Positions 1 to 7,529 of a stretch of 64,000 nt of DNA are shown here, one piece after another. How positions within the stretch are numbered: position 1 is the stretch's first letter; each line of letters starts with the position of its first letter. The stretch is from contig NZ_LR590470.1 of assembly GCF_901472535.1 (NCBI RefSeq), positions 3,224,001-3,288,000 on the forward strand, read 5' to 3'. Both the position numbers and the translations under genes were made by a program. The notes under the pieces were generated by a model, which was not told where the DNA came from, did not search any database, and worked only from the letters and a program-made list of their open reading frames with translations. Source of the DNA: Sphingobacterium daejeonense. GTDB taxonomy: Bacteria; Bacteroidota; Bacteroidia; Sphingobacteriales; Sphingobacteriaceae.

Positions 1-70
1 AGCAATGTTATTTATTTCAGCTACTTTATTTTTCACTGGATCTGGAAAATATTCCATCGATAAGGATTAA
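1..70 (+). CDS. DoxX family protein, C-terminal fragment
   Basis: An open frame (from base 2) enters from the left edge and stops at 68-70. The visible 22 residues are a hydrophobic stretch followed by TGSGKYSIDKD, the ending typical of DoxX/DoxD-type small four-helix membrane proteins. Only the last helix and tail are inside the window, so the family call rests on that tail. The next gene starts about 107 bp downstream on the same strand. Confidence 0.5.
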   Translation, partial: AMLFISATLFFTGSGKYSIDKD

Positions 71-176
71 GGCAAAATTCTTTGTTTAATGTATTAATTA
101 TATAAATCGACTAAACTATGTTTAGCAAATAAGTGCGGTCATGGCTAAATTTGAATGTATCAAAAATTAATTAAAT

Positions 177-686
177 ATGAATACAATAAACTTCAAGTAC
201 AGTGAGAAGAAAAGAGGCTCGATGGCCATGAAATTTTTACTAATTGGAATTGCAGGAATTGCAGCAACCTATTATATCTGGTTTTTAGCGGACAGGGAAT
301 TCCTGATGGGCAAAGTAGCAAGTATTTTTCTTGCTTTGCTTGGTATTGGTTCTTTTATCTACATGAAGTTTACTGGAAACAAGAGTGGGGTTACAGCATT
401 AAGTATTGGCCCAGAAGGAATTAAAGGTGACACAACTCCTATTTCGAAAGCAGGAGGGTTAATTGAATGGACTGACATTACAAATGTTCACTTTTTGGGA
501 AATCAATTGGATATTGAAGTTCATAATCCACAAAAATTCGCTGATAGAATGTCTAATTTCTTCGTCAGAGACACTTACCTTAAAAGCATGAAAGGAGTAA
601 TACGCATTTCACTATCAGAAATAGAATACACGGAGAAGGAATTAGCTGATGCTTTGAGTAAATATGCTCAAAATATCAATTCTTAA
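177..686 (+). CDS. Membrane protein, STM3941-like
   Basis: 169 aa. A short polar N-terminus is followed by two hydrophobic segments (about residues 19-38 and 46-65) and a soluble C-terminal part of about 100 residues with alternating hydrophobic positions. The arrangement (two helices, then a small beta-rich PH-like domain with an EWTDI segment) resembles the STM3941 family of uncharacterised inner-membrane proteins. Function is unknown. It is separated from the following lipoprotein gene by about 90 bp, and both could be read together up to the terminator after 1436. The family assignment is by pattern only. Confidence 0.5.
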   Translation: MNTINFKYSEKKRGSMAMKFLLIGIAGIAATYYIWFLADREFLMGKVASIFLALLGIGSFIYMKFTGNKSGVTALSIGPEGIKGDTTPISKAGGLIEWTDITNVHFLGNQLDIEVHNPQKFADRMSNFFVRDTYLKSMKGVIRISLSEIEYTEKELADALSKYAQNINS

Positions 687-779
687 CCAAAATCAATACC
701 CATTTACAGGTAATTTTAACAATAAATAGCAGGGTTGTTTCAAAAAAGTTAGATTTGTTAATACAACAAATATCCTAAT

Positions 780-1436
780 ATGAAAAAACAACTATTAATC
801 CCTACATTACTTATCGGATGTTCATTATTTTTTGCCTGTGGAAGTTCTACGAAAAATACTGATGAATCTGAAGCAGAAGAGCCTGGTGTTGTTGAAAACA
901 TTAGCAATGTTGGAGAGGCTGTAAAAGGGCTTTCGGGTCTAGAAAAAGCCATGAAGGACGTGGAGGCACAAACCAACGCCCTTAAGGCCAAAACTCCAGT
1001 AAGCAATGATGACTTAAAGAATGTCTTACCAGAGACATTAGATGGCTTAAAAAGAATGTCAATTCGTGTAGGCGAGAATTCTTCTTTGGGAATTTCTTCA
1101 GCAAATGCTACCTATGAAAATGAAGATGGTTCTAAAACCCTAGATATTTCCATAATGGATGGTGCAGGCGAAGCAGCAAGCGCATTGACAGGTCTTGCAT
1201 TTTACGGTTACAATACAGATTCTGAAGAAATTACGGAAAACACCAAAGAAAGAACAACAGATTTCAAAGGTCAGCGTGCAAAGTTGACTGAAGAAAAATA
1301 TGATGATGAAATCACTTCTAAAATTGAATGGATCCATAAAAAGAGATATTTAATGAGTATGGAAGGCAAAGGTTATACAATTGATCAGGTGGGAGATCTG
1401 ATGGATAAAATTGGGACTGGAAATCTACCGGAGTAA
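780..1436 (+). CDS. Putative lipoprotein of unknown function
   Basis: 218 aa. The N-terminus is a lipoprotein signal with lipobox LFFAC (Cys20) followed by GSSTKNTDESEAEE, an acidic stretch often found on exported Bacteroidetes lipoproteins. The rest is hydrophilic with a helical segment (about 40-75) and no family I recognise; the centre resembles periplasmic transport-like lipoproteins that score weakly against known domains. A strong hairpin terminator follows within 12 bp of the stop, so this ends its transcription unit. Confidence 0.6.
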   Translation: MKKQLLIPTLLIGCSLFFACGSSTKNTDESEAEEPGVVENISNVGEAVKGLSGLEKAMKDVEAQTNALKAKTPVSNDDLKNVLPETLDGLKRMSIRVGENSSLGISSANATYENEDGSKTLDISIMDGAGEAASALTGLAFYGYNTDSEEITENTKERTTDFKGQRAKLTEEKYDDEITSKIEWIHKKRYLMSMEGKGYTIDQVGDLMDKIGTGNLPE

Positions 1437-1447
1437 TTTATCTAATT

Positions 1448-1485
1448 AAAAAAACAGGTTGGTGAATACACCAACCTGTTTTTTT
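1448..1485. terminator. Bidirectional intrinsic terminator
   Basis: A 17-bp perfect stem (1448-1464 with 1469-1485) with loop AATA, flanked by an A-run on the left and a T-run on the right. It lies between two convergent genes and can stop transcription from both sides. Confidence 0.9.
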
Positions 1486-1509
1486 AATAGATCTAATATA
1501 ATTTTAAAA

Positions 1510-3816
1510 TTATCCTTTCCTTTTCTTGCTTGACATCACAAACTGTAATTCTCCTCCTTTAGAAATATCATCATGAGAAATCTTATATCCTAAAAGCTCT
1601 TTACCATTCCACAGCACTTTACTAACATAAACATTTTTTTCAGATTGATTTTTGGCTATAACCTTTAGGGTTTTACCATTTTCTAATTGAATTTCAGCTG
1701 ATTTTACCAATGGACTTCCTAGCCAGTACATAGTTTCACCAGGTGCAACGGGATAAAATCCTAGCGAACTAAACAGATACCATGCTGACATCTGTCCACA
1801 ATCATCGTTCCCCCCTAGTCCTGCTGGTCCATTATGATATTGGTTTCGAATGATCTGACGGACTCTTTCTTGAGCTTTCCAAGGACTATTAGTCATATTG
1901 TAAAGGTAGGCAACATGATGGGAAGGTTCATTACCATGCACATAGTTACCAATAATACCTTCACGGGTTATATCTTCAGTTTTTTCAAAGTATTTGTCAG
2001 GCAAATGCATCGTAAACAAAGAATCCAAGTAATTTTCAAAGCGTTTTTGTCCCCCCATAGTTTCCATCAATTCCATTGGCTGGTGGGGTACATATAATGA
2101 GTAGTTCCATGTATTGCCTTCTATAAATCCTTGTCCATGTGTATCCAACACATCGAATTTCTCCCTGAATACGCCTTTACTATCTTTCGGACGCATGAAA
2201 CCTATTCGTTCATCATACAAATTTTTCCAATTTTGAGCACGTTTATTGAACTCTGTAGCGATTTCTGTTTTCCCCAATTTCTCAGCTAATTGAGCAATAC
2301 ACCAGTCATCGTAGGCGTACTCTAATGTATTAGATACTGATGTCCCATTTCTATCATCAGGTACATAACCTAAATCCATGTAGTCACCAATACCTTCATA
2401 TCGTCTTACTGTTGCTGTTTGCACACAGGCATTTAGTGCTGCTTCGGCATCCCCTTTATAAACTCCCTTCATAATAGCATCCACGACTACAGAAACTGAA
2501 TGATACCCACTCATACACCAGTTTTCATTGGCATAATGAGACCAAATAGGCAACATATTTAAAGCAGATTGTTGCTGATGTGCCATCATAGATGCGACCA
2601 TATCAGCGTTTCGTTTTGGATCTACGAGATTCAACCAAGGGTGAAACGCTCTAAAGGTATCCCATAATGAAAATGAAGTATAGTTCGTGAACCCCTCAGC
2701 TTTATGTACTTCTTGGTCTAGACCTTTGTATTCTCCATTGACATCCATGTAAACCGTTGGCATTAGGTTAGCATGGTAAACAGATGTATAAAAGTTCACT
2801 AAATCCTCTTTATTCAACATCTCGACCTTAAATTTCTGCAATTCCTTATTCCAATCAGCCTTACCTTTGGAAACTACCTCTTCAAAATTCCAATTTGGGG
2901 TTTCTGCCTGGAGATTTTCCAATGCATTTTTTTGACTCACTGGACTCAGAGCTACTTTCATCATTATTTGTTCTCCTTCTTTAGTATCAAAATCAAGGTG
3001 CATTTTGATATTATGAGCTGCTAAATCAGGAAAATTGTCTTCTTGGTTGAATTTCCTCCAGAAACCCTTGTATTGAACATTTTTATCAAGGTATTTGGCA
3101 CCATAATTCTTGAAAGGTTTAGAGGTCTTAATAGCAAAATAAACTGTTCTAGTCCTTGCCCATCCATTAGTTTGCCTATAACCCGTAATTGTTGAATCAT
3201 TTAATACTCGGACGAATGTCCAAACGTTCTTGCCATCATAATTGTAGATACCTGAAGTCAAATCCAAAATAAGGTGCGATTGGTCAGATGCAGGAAATGT
3301 ATATCGATGCATCCCAACTCTTGCACTTGTTGTGAGTTCTGCAAGGATATTATGTTTATCAAGTTTAACTTTATAGTAATTGGCCTCTGCAGTCTCATTA
3401 TCATGACTATATGGTGATCTATATCCATCTTGCGGACGGTCTGCTGTTCCGGGGTTTAATTGAACCTTCCCTTGAGTAGGCATTACCAAAATATCACCAA
3501 GGTCAGAATGTCCTGTGCCAGAAAAATGAGTGTGGCTAAATCCAACTATCGTAGGATCATCATATTGATACCCGGCGCAATACTTATAAACATCTCCAGT
3601 ATACTGTCCATTTACTGCATAAGGTATGGTATCTGTCTCTGGACTTAATTGAACTGCACCAAATGGAACTGTGGCTCCAGGGAAAGTATGCCCCATTTTG
3701 GCCGTTCCAATCAATGGCTTTACATATTGCGTTAGATTGGTTTCCTGAGCATAACCCGAAAAAGGCAATAAGGTTAGAATCAGGAACTTGGTTAGATTAA
3801 GATATCTTTTTTTCAT
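1510..3816 (-). CDS. GH92 family alpha-mannosidase, secreted
   Basis: 768 aa, the usual length for glycoside hydrolase family 92, calcium-dependent exo-alpha-mannosidases that trim high-mannose N-glycans or yeast mannan. A signal peptide (about 1-23, ending GYAQ) is followed by the N-terminal beta-sandwich domain (ending near 300) and the (alpha/alpha)6 catalytic domain. Diagnostic strings are GNEPSHHVAYLYN and GGNDDCGQMSAWYLF (about residues 665-680), which carries the Asp pair of the active site. It begins 4 bp after the BSP-type peptidase gene, so the two form one minus-strand unit with the peptidase first. Linkage specificity cannot be read from sequence alone. Confidence 0.93.
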   Translation of the reverse strand: MKKRYLNLTKFLILTLLPFSGYAQETNLTQYVKPLIGTAKMGHTFPGATVPFGAVQLSPETDTIPYAVNGQYTGDVYKYCAGYQYDDPTIVGFSHTHFSGTGHSDLGDILVMPTQGKVQLNPGTADRPQDGYRSPYSHDNETAEANYYKVKLDKHNILAELTTSARVGMHRYTFPASDQSHLILDLTSGIYNYDGKNVWTFVRVLNDSTITGYRQTNGWARTRTVYFAIKTSKPFKNYGAKYLDKNVQYKGFWRKFNQEDNFPDLAAHNIKMHLDFDTKEGEQIMMKVALSPVSQKNALENLQAETPNWNFEEVVSKGKADWNKELQKFKVEMLNKEDLVNFYTSVYHANLMPTVYMDVNGEYKGLDQEVHKAEGFTNYTSFSLWDTFRAFHPWLNLVDPKRNADMVASMMAHQQQSALNMLPIWSHYANENWCMSGYHSVSVVVDAIMKGVYKGDAEAALNACVQTATVRRYEGIGDYMDLGYVPDDRNGTSVSNTLEYAYDDWCIAQLAEKLGKTEIATEFNKRAQNWKNLYDERIGFMRPKDSKGVFREKFDVLDTHGQGFIEGNTWNYSLYVPHQPMELMETMGGQKRFENYLDSLFTMHLPDKYFEKTEDITREGIIGNYVHGNEPSHHVAYLYNMTNSPWKAQERVRQIIRNQYHNGPAGLGGNDDCGQMSAWYLFSSLGFYPVAPGETMYWLGSPLVKSAEIQLENGKTLKVIAKNQSEKNVYVSKVLWNGKELLGYKISHDDISKGGELQFVMSSKKRKG

Positions 3817-3820
3817 GTTA

Positions 3821-4537
3821 TTAAATTACAGGTTTTGAGGCATATTCTGACCAAAGTTCATCAATAGTTTTTCCAGTTTGTTTTGCCCAAAACTCTTCAT
3901 TATAAGTTCTATCACGCATCGCTTTATCCAATTTTTTGATGAAATTCTTCTTTTTGTTGGTTTCTATCCAATGGAAAAATCTTGCTGTAACACGGTAAGA
4001 ATCGGTATATTTTTGTTTTTCATTAAACTCAGGTAATCTCCAGTTTCCTTTTTCATTTGCTACACCAAATTTAAATCTGACATAATCAGCGATTCCTTCA
4101 GTCACCCACCAAGGACCTGAACCATTTGGATATGCCTGTACAATATGCATGACCTCATGTGTAACCACATCGATATCATAAGGGTTTTTGAGCAGCCAAG
4201 CAGGACTATACCGAACTATTCCACCGGCCGTTGCTGCAACCCCATCGTATTCAGGATCAATTACAAAGGTGACCTCCTTACGCGTTTTTTTGTTGAATTT
4301 CTTTGCTAGCTTAGGATAATTTGTAAAATAAGCATCAATAAGTTGTTGTTTAGTTTCTGGACTAAAGGTTTTGTCCTTGTTAATCCAAATCAAGGTAAAT
4401 CCTTTCTTTTCTAAAGTATCAACCTCAACGGCGACTTTTCGGTCTTCATCGGTGTGTTCCCAACTTTGTGCACTCAAATTATTCGATGAGAATGCCAAGG
4501 CCAAGGCAGCAAAAAGAGGTATAAATTGTTTTCTCAT
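3821..4537 (-). CDS. Basic secretory protein-type metallopeptidase, secreted
   Basis: About 238 aa from the ATG at 4537, chosen because it begins a clean signal peptide (MRKQFIPLFAALALAFSS, cleavage after SAQ); an upstream in-frame ATG adds an unlikely 18-residue tail. The mature protein matches the plant/bacterial basic secretory protein family. It carries zinc motif HEVMH (residues 127-131), followed by GPWWVTEGIADYVRFKFG, where the Glu/Asp of TEGIADY supply further ligands. It is the first gene of a two-gene unit with the GH92 mannosidase, which fits joint attack on glycoproteins (inference). Confidence 0.85.
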   Translation of the reverse strand: MRKQFIPLFAALALAFSSNNLSAQSWEHTDEDRKVAVEVDTLEKKGFTLIWINKDKTFSPETKQQLIDAYFTNYPKLAKKFNKKTRKEVTFVIDPEYDGVAATAGGIVRYSPAWLLKNPYDIDVVTHEVMHIVQAYPNGSGPWWVTEGIADYVRFKFGVANEKGNWRLPEFNEKQKYTDSYRVTARFFHWIETNKKKNFIKKLDKAMRDRTYNEEFWAKQTGKTIDELWSEYASKPVI

Positions 4538-4743
4538 ATTAATATTAGATTTACTCAAAAAGATTATTGCCTCAGCATAAGAATAATGCATTTACAGACA
4601 ACTAAAACGTTAATCTTGTTATCAAATATATTTAAAAGAATTAGTAAAACACCTTATTTTCTTGTAATAATCTAGTTGAATTTATTAACCCAGGTTCATT
4701 TTTCGGGAGAAATCATGCTGTAACTTTAATAAAAAAAGAAGAT

Positions 4744-5157
4744 ATGAGTTCAGATGCAAAATTAATGAGTGCAATAATTATATTTATTTTTCCAACGATT
4801 GAGTTTGGCGGACATTTCTTATTGCGGTATATGCAGGGAAAATATAAGCACTTACAACTTACCCCATTTCAACAACGCATGTTTAAGTCTGGTCATTCAC
4901 ATGCTGGAGTTTTTACGATTATAGCTTTGATTTGCCAGCTTTTGATTGATCATGCTGGATATGCTGAATCAATGTCCTGGTTTTTAAGGATTGGGTTTAT
5001 TGCTTCGGCAGTTATTATTTCAGCAGGATTTTTCTTTGGTGCAATGGGCCCTGGGAGAACCAACACAAATAAATGGGCATCATTAATTATTGTGGCAATA
5101 TTTTTAGTTACTACCTGTATGATTTCTTTGGGAATTGGATTACTGGCAAATAGATAA
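4744..5157 (+). CDS. Four-helix membrane protein with HSHAG motif
   Basis: 137 aa with four predicted hydrophobic segments (about 8-28, 55-72, 82-104, 112-134). A polar stretch before helix 2 contains FKSGHSHAGVF, a paired-His motif that recurs in small uncharacterised bacterial membrane proteins (usually as RAGHAHAG). Function is unknown; two conserved His at a membrane edge could bind metal or haem, but nothing else shows it. It is a single gene, with a purine-rich AAAAAAAGAAGAT before the ATG. Confidence 0.6.
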   Translation: MSSDAKLMSAIIIFIFPTIEFGGHFLLRYMQGKYKHLQLTPFQQRMFKSGHSHAGVFTIIALICQLLIDHAGYAESMSWFLRIGFIASAVIISAGFFFGAMGPGRTNTNKWASLIIVAIFLVTTCMISLGIGLLANR

Positions 5158-5227
5158 TTTTTTCATGGGTAGGATTTTACAATTAGCGAATCCTATTAAA
5201 ATTATCGGAATGCGAGGTTTATTAAAT

Positions 5228-5260
5228 GGGCAGTATTAAAAAATATACTGCCCTCTAATT
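5228..5260. terminator. Intrinsic terminator between convergent genes
   Basis: A 9-bp stem GGGCAGTAT/ATACTGCCC (5228-5236 with 5245-5253) with an A-rich loop, lying between the ends of two convergent genes. T-rich sequence follows on the plus strand. Confidence 0.65.
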
Positions 5261-5267
5261 ATTTTAT

Positions 5268-7049
5268 TTATAGACTTTTAGAAATTTCATTCATGAGGGT
5301 TTTGGCATTATTCAATTCTTCGTTCCACCCATCGAATCTTTGATTTGCCTCCATTTTATGGATTGCAGATTGAAATGCATCCAAACTCTTTTGGTCATTT
5401 TTATCTTTTAGAGCCTTCAGTACAATTTGTGCTTTTTCAAAATCCTGAATCCCTTCCAACATTCTTTCATAGCGTATAGAAGATCTTCCTTTAGGATAAA
5501 CGATATAAGTATCCCCAGCAGGCCAAGTCCTGAATCTTGAGTCTTGCAATGGATTTTCCACCCATGAGTTATATGCCCAACGTAACATCCCATCAAATCC
5601 AGTTGCCAAAGCATACCAACCCAAATAAGTGGACTCGGCAGGTTCGGAAAACGTAAATTGATTAGGGAATCCATCTGAACAACAAATATAGAAGGTACTG
5701 TTTAATCCCCTATTTTTACGGTCGATAATATCATCTTTAGAGAATGGATGTCCAACAGAAATGCTGATATCTTCAGAATCTGGGAATCTTTGGTAAGTTT
5801 TCTGGTTGTCAGCATAGGATATTCCGATTTCAGGAGCAACTTTGTTCAACAAAGCAAAGGCAGCATCCATTTGTTCTCTTTCTCTTTCATCCATGGCTAT
5901 ATTTGTTTTCTCCAACCAACCTTTTGATTTCAGGTGTTTAACAAAATCCTTTAGAAAAGGAGTCCATAGTTCTTCAAAAATTGCAGTTCCAGGTTTTGTT
6001 ACAACATTAATTAGCTCGTTTTTGGAAGCATCTGTATAATGGATTTCATTGTTCCAAGGAATAATTGAATAACAGTTGATCATATCATTTACCCCAAGGT
6101 CCATCATAAACTGCACCCAGCGATCAAAGACAGCATAATCATACGTCCATGAGCCATCACTATTCTTAGTCCACGTGATCATGTCTGCATACGGATCATA
6201 TGTTTGAACGTTCCAAGGATCTTTGTTTAAAGTGGTAGTTATTACTTTCTGTCCAGCATCGGCTAGCATTTGCATGACCGGTTTTAGTGCTACAAAATGT
6301 GCATCGCTCCACATCTCCACCCCTTCTACCCTTGCGACTGCCGATGGATGCTGCCATTGATCCAAATGGTATGACCATTCGGAAGAAGGTGGTAATGTTT
6401 GATCGATTACTTCAAGATCCAACGCTAATTGCTGAGGTTGCTGACCCTTTGCAGTGACAGTTACAGTTCCCGTATACAAGCCTGCTTGGGCATCTGATGG
6501 AATCTTTACACTTAACCAAACAGGTCTCGAAGTCTTGGATGGTATGTCAAATGATTTTAGATTATCTAACATATCTGGCGACAATGAAGCAGCAAAATCT
6601 TCAGGTTTACGATGTCCACAGCCTGGTCCAAATTCATCAGTCATAACATATCTTACAAAGCGAGCATCTGTTGCAGAACTAGCAATCTTGGCCTTATTTT
6701 TTGAAACTAGATCAGAAACTTTGACTTGGACATCTGAAATATCAGAACCGGACCACAACAATATCTGCGCAGAAAGTTTTTCACCTTTCCAACCTTCAAT
6801 CTTTACCCTGTTTTGTTTGTCAATATCTGGAGAAAGAGATTTTGCAAATCTTCTATCTATCGTTACAAATGAAGTTTGTAGTCCAGAAGGCACTTTGGAC
6901 CAATCAGATTTCACATCATCGGTAGGGTCAGGAAGTTCAACAAAAGTTTCAGATAATGCAGCTTTGGATTGTGAATATACCTCCTGATTAAAAGTTAAGG
7001 AAACAGTAAAGGCAAGTAAAATAACCCATTTTGGTTTATTGAATTTCAT
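5268..7049 (-). CDS. GH123-like glycoside hydrolase (DUF4091)
   Basis: 593 aa. Signal peptide about 1-26 (ending VYSQ), an N-terminal beta-sandwich domain to about residue 230, then a TIM-barrel of the DUF4091/GH123 catalytic type. Known GH123 members are N-acetyl-beta-galactosaminidases acting on glycosphingolipids with an adjacent Asp-Glu pair; here MDERERE places Asp387-Glu388 in that position. A C-terminal helical tail follows RSSIRYERMLEGIQDFEK, a signature of this family. It is a single minus-strand gene whose promoter must lie in the shared 480-bp region before the TonB receptor. Substrate is not provable from sequence. Confidence 0.85.
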   Translation of the reverse strand: MKFNKPKWVILLAFTVSLTFNQEVYSQSKAALSETFVELPDPTDDVKSDWSKVPSGLQTSFVTIDRRFAKSLSPDIDKQNRVKIEGWKGEKLSAQILLWSGSDISDVQVKVSDLVSKNKAKIASSATDARFVRYVMTDEFGPGCGHRKPEDFAASLSPDMLDNLKSFDIPSKTSRPVWLSVKIPSDAQAGLYTGTVTVTAKGQQPQQLALDLEVIDQTLPPSSEWSYHLDQWQHPSAVARVEGVEMWSDAHFVALKPVMQMLADAGQKVITTTLNKDPWNVQTYDPYADMITWTKNSDGSWTYDYAVFDRWVQFMMDLGVNDMINCYSIIPWNNEIHYTDASKNELINVVTKPGTAIFEELWTPFLKDFVKHLKSKGWLEKTNIAMDEREREQMDAAFALLNKVAPEIGISYADNQKTYQRFPDSEDISISVGHPFSKDDIIDRKNRGLNSTFYICCSDGFPNQFTFSEPAESTYLGWYALATGFDGMLRWAYNSWVENPLQDSRFRTWPAGDTYIVYPKGRSSIRYERMLEGIQDFEKAQIVLKALKDKNDQKSLDAFQSAIHKMEANQRFDGWNEELNNAKTLMNEISKSL

Positions 7050-7180
7050 TTCTATAAGTTTAGTTGAGCTAAGGAAAAGGAATTGTGATTCCTAGAATAT
7101 GAGATACAATATACGGCATATAATTAAGAATAGAGTTTTTACATTAATTAAGAGCCATAAAAATAATTGTATAAAATTTG

Positions 7181-7210
7181 TTGCAAACGATTATTTTCAT
7201 TCTATATTTG
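7181..7210 (+). promoter_or_regulatory. Bacteroidetes-type promoter of TonB receptor leader
   Basis: TTG at 7181-7183, 19-bp spacer, TATATTTG at 7203-7210: an exact fit to the Bacteroidetes primary-sigma consensus (TTG, 19-21 bp, TAnnTTTG). The predicted start is near 7216, giving a 5' leader of about 315 nt before the receptor ATG at 7530. Confidence 0.75.
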
Positions 7211-7254
7211 TACTTGTTTTTAATGAGTCTAAATAAATAAAGCAACTTCTGAGG

Positions 7255-7495
7255 AATTTATTCGCCGGTAAATAAATTGTCTTTGAATGAATGATAACTG
7301 TTTGGATTAAAAAAAAATACGTCATGCTAAGACGGCAATCAAAGCATGACGCAAAATCTAATATCAGCTGTAACTGGTATTAGTTGATCAAGCTTTAGTT
7401 CTTGATCACCTTTAACACTGTATGTATGAAAGGACCTGCAAGATATGAAATTTTGGGTACCTATGCCCCCTATTATCTTGATTTTTTCTTTCATA
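7255..7495 (+). promoter_or_regulatory. Structured mRNA leader, candidate riboswitch/attenuator
   Basis: Five consecutive hairpins: 7255-7262/7271-7278 (8 bp); 7320-7328/7343-7351 (9 bp); 7358-7367/7374-7383 (10 bp, one G-U); 7385-7392/7401-7408 (8 bp); and a compound stem 7425-7432/7488-7495 (8 bp) enclosing 7439-7445/7474-7480 (7 bp). The inner stem is directly followed by A then six T, resembling an intrinsic terminator. ATCAAG at 7387-7392 can pair either with its hairpin partner or with CTTGAT at 7477-7482 inside the terminator-like stem, a possible switch. No known riboswitch class was recognised with confidence. The ligand is unknown. Confidence 0.5.
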
Positions 7496-7529
7496 AACAG
7501 TTAATGAATATTAAACATTAACAAACTTT

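Noticed and set aside
7358..7445. Cobalamin riboswitch
   Set aside because: AGCTGTAACTG, CACTGT and GACCTGC occur in the order of B12-riboswitch motifs, but the GGGAA/GGTG core and full B12 box are missing; the match is too weak without a covariance-model search.
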